Of a stretch of DNA of 35,030 nucleotides, positions 27,117 through 35,030 are shown piece by piece. The notes under the pieces are model-generated. The model was not told where the DNA came from and searched no databases. It saw only the letters and a program-made list of their open reading frames with translations. Origin of the DNA: Rhodospirillaceae bacterium. GTDB taxonomy: Bacteria; Pseudomonadota; Alphaproteobacteria; Rhodospirillales; JABHCV01. The first letter of the stretch is position 1; every line of letters starts with the position of its first letter. The DNA lies in the NCBI GenBank assembly GCA_013204045.1, contig JABMOQ010000160.1, positions 1 to 35,030 on the forward strand, written 5' to 3'. The position numbers and the translations under genes were made by a program.

Positions 27117-27145
27117 TTGACGGGGCCGCCCGGGGGCACTATAAG
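27117..27145 (+). promoter_or_regulatory. rpsT promoter
   Basis: TTGACG (27117-27122) and TATAAG (27140-27145) are separated by exactly 17 bp, the best sigma-70-like pair in the window. The start of transcription would fall near 27152, 44 nt ahead of the rpsT ATG. Confidence 0.75.
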
Positions 27146-27195
27146 CCTGCCTTCGCTTGGGTTTGACAGAATAGATGACACGGATTTTATAGACT

Positions 27196-27462
27196 ATGGC
27201 CAATCACGCTTCCGCAAAGAAACGCATCCGACAGACGGCACGGCGCAGTGAAGTTAACAACATGCGCCGGACCCGCATCCGCTCGTTTATCAAGAGGGTC
27301 GAGATGGCCATCGTGGGCGGTGATCGCACCGCGGCGGCCGAAGCGTTTAAGGCTGCCCAGCCGATTATGATGCAGGGCGTTTCCAAGGGCATCTTCCACA
27401 AGAACACCATATCTAGAAAACTATCCAGGCTGTCAGCCCGGATCAAAGCGCTCGCCGCTTAA
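27196..27462 (+). CDS. rpsT: 30S ribosomal protein S20
   Basis: S20 binds the 5' domain of 16S rRNA. The 88 residues are basic and alpha-helical, [20 protein letters not shown] then [13 protein letters not shown] and [20 protein letters not shown], fully typical of the family. It has its own promoter (27117-27145) and a strong terminator (27514-27546), so it is transcribed alone. The next gene is dnaA, more than 900 bp away. Confidence 0.97.
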   Translation: MANHASAKKRIRQTARRSEVNNMRRTRIRSFIKRVEMAIVGGDRTAAAEAFKAAQPIMMQGVSKGIFHKNTISRKLSRLSARIKALAA

Positions 27463-27513
27463 GGCATGCCGGTTACCACACTGGCCCTCATATCGTTCCG
27501 CGGGCCGATGTGC

Positions 27514-27546
27514 AAACCGCCTTCTTTTTTGGGAAGGCGGTTTTTT
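27514..27546 (+). terminator. Rho-independent terminator after rpsT
   Basis: AAACCGCCTTC (27514-27524) and GAAGGCGGTTT (27533-27543) form an 11-bp perfect stem with an 8-nt loop and six T (27541-27546). Confidence 0.93.
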
Positions 27547-27577
27547 CGTGCCCAGAAATGTAGACGCGGGTATGCAG

Positions 27578-27835
27578 TTATTGCCGCTTAAATTCTGAAT
27601 CAAGCCCCGCAACGACGGCCCACGTGACGAAAATAGCGTGCGCTATTTTTGCCGCATGACGCTTGTACATTGTTTTTACGTGGGGACTCGAAGAGCAGTT
27701 TTGTGTCAAGAATTTTATTTGCAATTTCTCTCGTAGAGTCCATTGCAAGGGCCGCTCCGCCTCTGTAATTTGTGACTCGATCAAGGACGGGGGGTGGCGC
27801 GGCAAAATGGATATAAGATACTCGTCCTGGGTCAA
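27578..27835 (-). CDS. Weakly supported 85-residue ORF, possible remnant or repeat-derived
   Basis: This minus-strand frame codes 85 residues starting MTQDEYLISILPRHPPSLIE and ending IFVTWAVVAGLDSEFKRQ. Its C-terminal part overlaps the inverted repeat at 27619-27684. Codon choice is less GC-rich than in its neighbours, and no SD, operon partner or known domain is seen. It might be a small real gene, a fragment of something larger, or an ORF created by a dispersed intergenic repeat. Confidence 0.2.
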   Translation of the reverse strand: MTQDEYLISILPRHPPSLIESQITEAERPLQWTLREKLQIKFLTQNCSSSPHVKTMYKRHAAKIAHAIFVTWAVVAGLDSEFKRQ

Positions 27836-28115
27836 TTCAATAAAATTTTATCAATATTTACTCTCTAATAAATGATTTGATTGCGAATTAAGTATCGGCT
27901 ACTTCGGGGCAAGAATTAATCGTAAGTGGCTTTAAGTATTTTGCGGGACAGGTGGTGCCGGAATGTATTCCGGGAGGGGAATTTTCCCCGGTTAAATTTA
28001 ATGGGTGACGGGTTGTTTTTATAGCGCCCGGATATATTTTCTCCTCAGGTTATTTGGGGAGTATCACGCCGATTAAAAAACCGGGGGCACCTGAATATCC
28101 CGCTAGATGACGAGT

Positions 28116-28146
28116 CAGGGAGAAACCGGCCGTCCCTGTTCAGGGA
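28116..28146 (+). promoter_or_regulatory. Mutually exclusive pairing elements in the dnaA leader
   Basis: TCCCTG (28133-28138) can pair with CAGGGA upstream (28116-28121) or CAGGGA downstream (28141-28146), but not both. As DNA the second pair is a palindrome TCCCTG-TT-CAGGGA. It could be an RNA switch or an operator. Confidence 0.35.
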
Positions 28147-28300
28147 TTGCCAATAACAAGAGGAGCAAGCCAACACTGTTCCGCCTACGTCGTGCGGATC
28201 GTCACCGGAAATGACATAACAAAGCAGCCCAGAAACCTTCAGTCAGTAGCATACGCCCTCTGAAAGTTTTGCTGCCTCCCCAGGAGATGGGGCCGGAAAT

Positions 28301-28369
28301 ATGACGAACCGAAGACAAGATGACGGGGACAGCTGGTGGCTTTTAGCCTTGGGGTCGACGGGAACATAA
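28301..28369 (+). CDS. Upstream 22-residue ORF abutting dnaA
   Basis: An ATG at 28301 opens 22 codons (MTNRRQDDGDSWW, then a short tail) ending with TAA at 28367-28369, and the dnaA ATG follows at 28370 as TAAATG. Its first bases (ATGACGAAC then GACAAGA) resemble the dnaA 5' end, so it could be a partial tandem duplication. A GGA just upstream gives weak SD support. If translated it would bring ribosomes to dnaA. It is too short to be recognised by homology. Confidence 0.35.
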   Translation: MTNRRQDDGDSWWLLALGSTGT

Positions 28370-29794
28370 ATGACGAACGACAAGACAGACGGCACACTTG
28401 AGGCTTGTTGGGGCAGGGTCTGCGACCATCTGCGAAAAGAGATTGGTGAGGCGGCCTATCAAAGCTGGGTCAAGCCGATGACTGTGCGCAGCATTGATGA
28501 TGGCATCGCACGAATTTCCGTTCCCACAAGATTTATGCGTGACTGGGTCGCGGCCCATTATGTGGACCGTCTGGGCGCGCTTTGGAGCAAGGAAGACAAG
28601 TTCGTTAATTCCGTAGATGTGTTCGTGCAGTCCGAGCGTGCCCTCAGGAGTGACGGCGCCGCCGCCAGCCCTAAGGAAGCCGTGCAGGCCCCTGGCGTGG
28701 TCATCAATGAGTCCGCCGAACGTCCCGGTGGCGATCATGCCGCCATCAGCGGGCCGCTGGACAGCCGTAACGTTTTTGACAATTTCGTCGTCGGCAAGTC
28801 GAACGAATTCGCCTATGCCGCCGCCCGCCGCGTCGCCGAGGCGGCATCGGTTCCCTTTAATCCATTGTTTCTTTATGGCGGTGTCGGGCTTGGCAAGACC
28901 CACCTGATGCATGCCATTGCCTGGCATATCAGCCAGCAAGACCCCCAACGCAGGGTCATTTATCTGTCGGCCGAAAAATTCATGTACCGCTTTATTCGGG
29001 CCCTGAAGGAACAAAGTACGGTCGATTTCAAGGAAATGTTCCGTAATGTGGACGTTCTGATGATCGACGATGTCCAGTTCATCGGTGGCAAGGGCGCGAC
29101 CCAGGAAGAATTTTTCCACACTTTCAACGCGCTGGTTGATCAGGGCCGCCAGATCGTGCTGTCCGCCGACAAGTCGCCGTCCGACCTTGAAGGCATGGAA
29201 GAACGGCTGCAATCGCGCCTCAATTGTGGGCTGGTCGCCGATATCCACGCCACGACGTTCGAGCTGCGCCTCGGTATCCTGCAATCCAAGGCCGAGCAGC
29301 TGAAGGTCGAAATACCGCCGAAAATGATGGAATTCCTGGCCCACAAGATCACCTCCAACGTGCGCGAGCTGGAGGGCGCCCTGAACCGGGTGGTCGCCCA
29401 TTCGCAGCTGGTGGGGCGTGCAATCACCCTGGAAACGACCCAGGAGGTCCTGCACGACTTGCTTCGCGCCAATGACCGCCGGGTCACTATCGAGGACATC
29501 CAGAAAAGCGTCGCGGCGCACTTCAATATCCGTATTTCCGACATGCATTCGGCCCGCCGGGCCCGTTCCGTGGCCCGGCCCCGACAGGTTGCCATGTATC
29601 TGGCCAAGCAGTTGACGTCTCGGTCGCTGCCGGAAATTGGCCGTAAATTCGGCGGTCGGGATCACACCACGGTTATGCATGCGGTGAAGAAGGTTGATGA
29701 ACTGCGCGAATGCGATCAATCCTTCGCCGAAGACGTTGAATTGCTGCGCCGTATGCTCGAGGGCCAGCCCGCCGCCGGATTCCGTCGGACGTAA
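28370..29794 (+). CDS. dnaA: Chromosomal replication initiator protein DnaA
   Basis: DnaA binds origin boxes and loads the replisome. The 474 residues contain an N-terminal DnaA domain I (GEAAYQSWVKPM), a variable linker, and the AAA+ domain with Walker A GGVGLGKTHL (170-179) and Walker B VLMIDDVQFI. The C-terminal DNA-binding domain IV carries the signature GGRDHTTVMHAVKKVDELRE. The start follows the uORF TAA directly. No canonical DnaA boxes were seen within the upstream 907 bp. It heads the dnaA-dnaN-recF-gyrB block. Confidence 0.97.
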   Translation: MTNDKTDGTLEACWGRVCDHLRKEIGEAAYQSWVKPMTVRSIDDGIARISVPTRFMRDWVAAHYVDRLGALWSKEDKFVNSVDVFVQSERALRSDGAAASPKEAVQAPGVVINESAERPGGDHAAISGPLDSRNVFDNFVVGKSNEFAYAAARRVAEAASVPFNPLFLYGGVGLGKTHLMHAIAWHISQQDPQRRVIYLSAEKFMYRFIRALKEQSTVDFKEMFRNVDVLMIDDVQFIGGKGATQEEFFHTFNALVDQGRQIVLSADKSPSDLEGMEERLQSRLNCGLVADIHATTFELRLGILQSKAEQLKVEIPPKMMEFLAHKITSNVRELEGALNRVVAHSQLVGRAITLETTQEVLHDLLRANDRRVTIEDIQKSVAAHFNIRISDMHSARRARSVARPRQVAMYLAKQLTSRSLPEIGRKFGGRDHTTVMHAVKKVDELRECDQSFAEDVELLRRMLEGQPAAGFRRT

Positions 29795-29904
29795 AATTTA
29801 TCAACCATTTCAGGCCCTTCCGAGGCCGTTCCTGAAGGCTTAAAAAAACACCCGAAAAGGGGCTATTTGGGGCCGAAAAAACTTCTGATTCCAATGACTT
29901 TTGT

Positions 29905-29910
29905 TATAAT
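29905..29910 (+). promoter_or_regulatory. Candidate dnaN promoter -10
   Basis: A perfect TATAAT lies in the dnaA-dnaN gap. The -35 is poor. Transcription would start near 29917, about 140 nt ahead of dnaN. Confidence 0.45.
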
Positions 29911-29964
29911 GGACGACTCTTCAGGAGGGGGATGTCAGGGCCTCGGAAGTGACCGTGGATCGGG

Positions 29965-29994
29965 CCGTTTTTCAGGCTCGGGAAACGGTTTTTT
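29965..29994 (+). terminator. Terminator-like hairpin in the dnaA-dnaN gap
   Basis: CCGTTT (29965-29970) pairs with AAACGG (29983-29988), extendable by two G-U pairs to 8 bp, and six T (29989-29994) follow. It may end dnaA transcripts or attenuate transcripts from the TATAAT at 29905, since dnaN starts 63 bp later. Confidence 0.6.
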
Positions 29995-30056
29995 AAACCC
30001 CGGCTGAGACCCCGGCAAGCAACAATAAACCCTATGAATGACCTTTAAGAATTGAC

Positions 30057-31172
30057 ATGAAATTTACCATTGAACGGGCGGCTTTACTGAAATCTCTGGG
30101 CCATGTGCAAAGCGTGGTCGAGCGCCGCAATACAATCCCCATCCTGTCCAACGTTCGCATCGAGGCCGGTGACGGGGGCTTGAGCCTTAACGCCACCGAC
30201 ATGGATCTGGATATCATCGACCACACGCCAGCCAACATCGCCACACCCGGCGCGACGACGGCGCCAGCGCATACCCTTTATGAAATTATCCGGAAACTTC
30301 CGGATGGCGCAGAGGTCGAGTTCAACAGCGACAGCGACGGCCAGCTGGCCATTAAGTCCGGGCGCTCGCGTTTCACCCTGACGTGCCTGCCGACGGAAGA
30401 TTTCCCGGTTATGTCGGGGGGCGATATGGGCCATACATTCTCCCTGCCGGCAGCCGAAATCAGGGACCTGATCGATCGTACCCGGTTTGCTATTTCAACC
30501 GAGGAAACCCGTTATTACCTGAACGGCATTTACCTGCACAGCGCGGAAACCGACGGCACCAAGGTGCTGCGCGCGGTTGCTACCGACGGCCACCGACTGG
30601 CCAGCGTCGAAGGCCCGCTGCCGAAGGGTGCTACCGGCATGCCCGGCATCATCGTGCCGCGCAAAACAGTTAGCGAACTGCGCAAGCTGATCGATGAATC
30701 CGTCGATGATATCGCCGTCGAGCTTTCGGAAACCAAAATCCGCTTTACCTTCGACGGGGTTACCCTGACGTCCAAACTGATCGATGGCACTTTCCCCGAT
30801 TACGAGCGCGTCATCCCGGTCGGCAACGACAAGGAATTGATTGTCAGTCGCAAGGCGTTCGCCGACGCGGTTGACCGGGTATCGGCCATTTCCACCGAAA
30901 AATCCCGGGCCGTTAAGCTCAGCCTCAGCAAGGGGACCCTGGTGCTTTCGGCGTCAAGCGCCGACGCCGGTTCGGCGACCGAAGAGCTGGAAACAGATTA
31001 TGCGGGGGACGCTATCGAAATTGGCTTTAATTCACGCTATCTGCTCGACATCACCCAGCAAATCGAAGGCGAGATGGCCCGCTTCACGCTAGCCGACGCG
31101 GCCTCCCCGACGGTGCTGAGCGAGATCGACGACAATAGCGCCATTTATGTGCTGATGCCCATGCGCGTGTAG
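30057..31172 (+). CDS. dnaN: DNA polymerase III beta sliding clamp
   Basis: The processivity clamp that holds DNA polymerase III on DNA. The 371 residues show the three-domain clamp layout, starting MKFTIERAALLKSLGHVQSV and VERRNTIPILSNVRIEA and ending ALYVLMP-type IYVLMPMRV, the normal beta-clamp C-terminus. The start follows a weak SD; no better start is seen. The 262-bp gap from dnaA holds its own promoter candidate and a terminator-like hairpin. Confidence 0.97.
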   Translation: MKFTIERAALLKSLGHVQSVVERRNTIPILSNVRIEAGDGGLSLNATDMDLDIIDHTPANIATPGATTAPAHTLYEIIRKLPDGAEVEFNSDSDGQLAIKSGRSRFTLTCLPTEDFPVMSGGDMGHTFSLPAAEIRDLIDRTRFAISTEETRYYLNGIYLHSAETDGTKVLRAVATDGHRLASVEGPLPKGATGMPGIIVPRKTVSELRKLIDESVDDIAVELSETKIRFTFDGVTLTSKLIDGTFPDYERVIPVGNDKELIVSRKAFADAVDRVSAISTEKSRAVKLSLSKGTLVLSASSADAGSATEELETDYAGDAIEIGFNSRYLLDITQQIEGEMARFTLADAASPTVLSEIDDNSAIYVLMPMRV

Positions 31173-31250
31173 CGCGCGCCGGCACCATGTGTGCGGGATG
31201 CGCGATACGGCACGGGGAGCGTGATAGAATCTAAGTGAGGAGCCTAGGCC

Positions 31251-35019
<3,769 letters not shown>

Positions 35020-35030
35020 GGAGGGCCGCC

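Larger units (their letters stand above)
27463..28369. other. 907-bp intergenic region before dnaA
   Basis: After the rpsT terminator this stretch is AT-richer than the genes around it. It holds an imperfect outer inverted repeat CCCACGT (27619-27625)/ACGTGGG (27678-27684) enclosing a perfect inner one, AAAATAGCG (27630-27638)/CGCTATTTT (27641-27649). A block of about 65 bp (27831-27895) is roughly 80% AT. Then come GGGGAA/TTCCCC (27976-27989) and switch-like repeats at 28116-28146. GANTC sites lie at 27597, 27685, 27736, 27774 and 28112. No TTATNCACA-type DnaA box was seen by eye. An 85-codon minus-strand ORF (27578-27835) has no recognisable family. A TATATT (28033-28038) is the best -10 candidate for dnaA. 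Confidence 0.7.

Noticed and set aside
27463-28369. Calling this stretch oriC
   Set aside because: No canonical DnaA boxes visible by eye and many alphaproteobacterial origins lie near hemE. Kept as a neutral intergenic entry.
29809-29836. TTCAGG/CCTGAA hairpin after dnaA as a terminator
   Set aside because: It is followed on the plus strand by an A run, not a T run, and has a large loop.

Overview
The window reads as chromosomal core DNA of an alphaproteobacterium, most likely a Rhodospirillales-type lineage. The evidence is the gene order metK-trmB, rimP-nusA-ylxR-infB-rbfA-truB-rpsO-pnp and fpg-(small secreted protein)-enoyl-CoA hydratase-rpsT-dnaA-dnaN-recF-gyrB. A SAM-II-type riboswitch, an Irr-type Fur protein, a DUF3501 gene and GC-rich codon choice with C/G third positions agree. 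No tRNA, rRNA, CRISPR array, prophage or intact insertion sequence was seen.

Layout. 1-1817: the 3' part of an XRE-family regulator, then metK behind a SAM-II-like pseudoknot. 1824-11753: trmB, then the rimP-nusA-ylxR-infB-rbfA-truB-rpsO-pnp transcription/translation block, with a strong terminator-like hairpin in the rimP leader and another hairpin in the pnp leader. 11891-16434: a nitronate-monooxygenase-like flavoprotein with an unusual cysteine cluster, then a redox/iron module of an Irr-like regulator, a rubredoxin-less rubrerythrin, a CCG-domain Fe-S protein and DUF3501. 16454-18079: a secreted SH3-like protein divergent from a D-2-hydroxyacid dehydrogenase. 18086-24992 (minus strand): ubiE-ubiB, a 21-bp tandem repeat, then a tight coaBC-dut-rrf2-cysK-moeB-dsrE run that looks like a sulfur/cysteine operon. 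25038-27462: fpg, a small secreted protein, enoyl-CoA hydratase and rpsT. 27463-28369: a 907-bp AT-rich non-coding stretch. 28370-35019: dnaA-dnaN-recF-gyrB.

How the genes work together. The left third supplies methyl donor (metK), tRNA modification, ribosome maturation and assembly factors, translation initiation and RNA decay. The irr-rubrerythrin-CCG-DUF3501 set is best read as an iron/peroxide-responsive redox system in which the CCG protein might pass electrons to the rubrerythrin, which has no rubredoxin domain of its own. This is the strongest candidate here for an under-described system. The minus-strand sulfur run joins a CymR-like Rrf2 regulator with cysteine synthase, an E1-like sulfur-carrier activator and a DsrE sulfurtransferase. 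The right end is the replication-initiation block. Points of most interest there are recF, which lacks an ATG/GTG/TTG start but has a well-placed SD before a CTG, and a 22-codon ORF abutting the dnaA start.

All family names come from reading motifs by eye. No database search was run.
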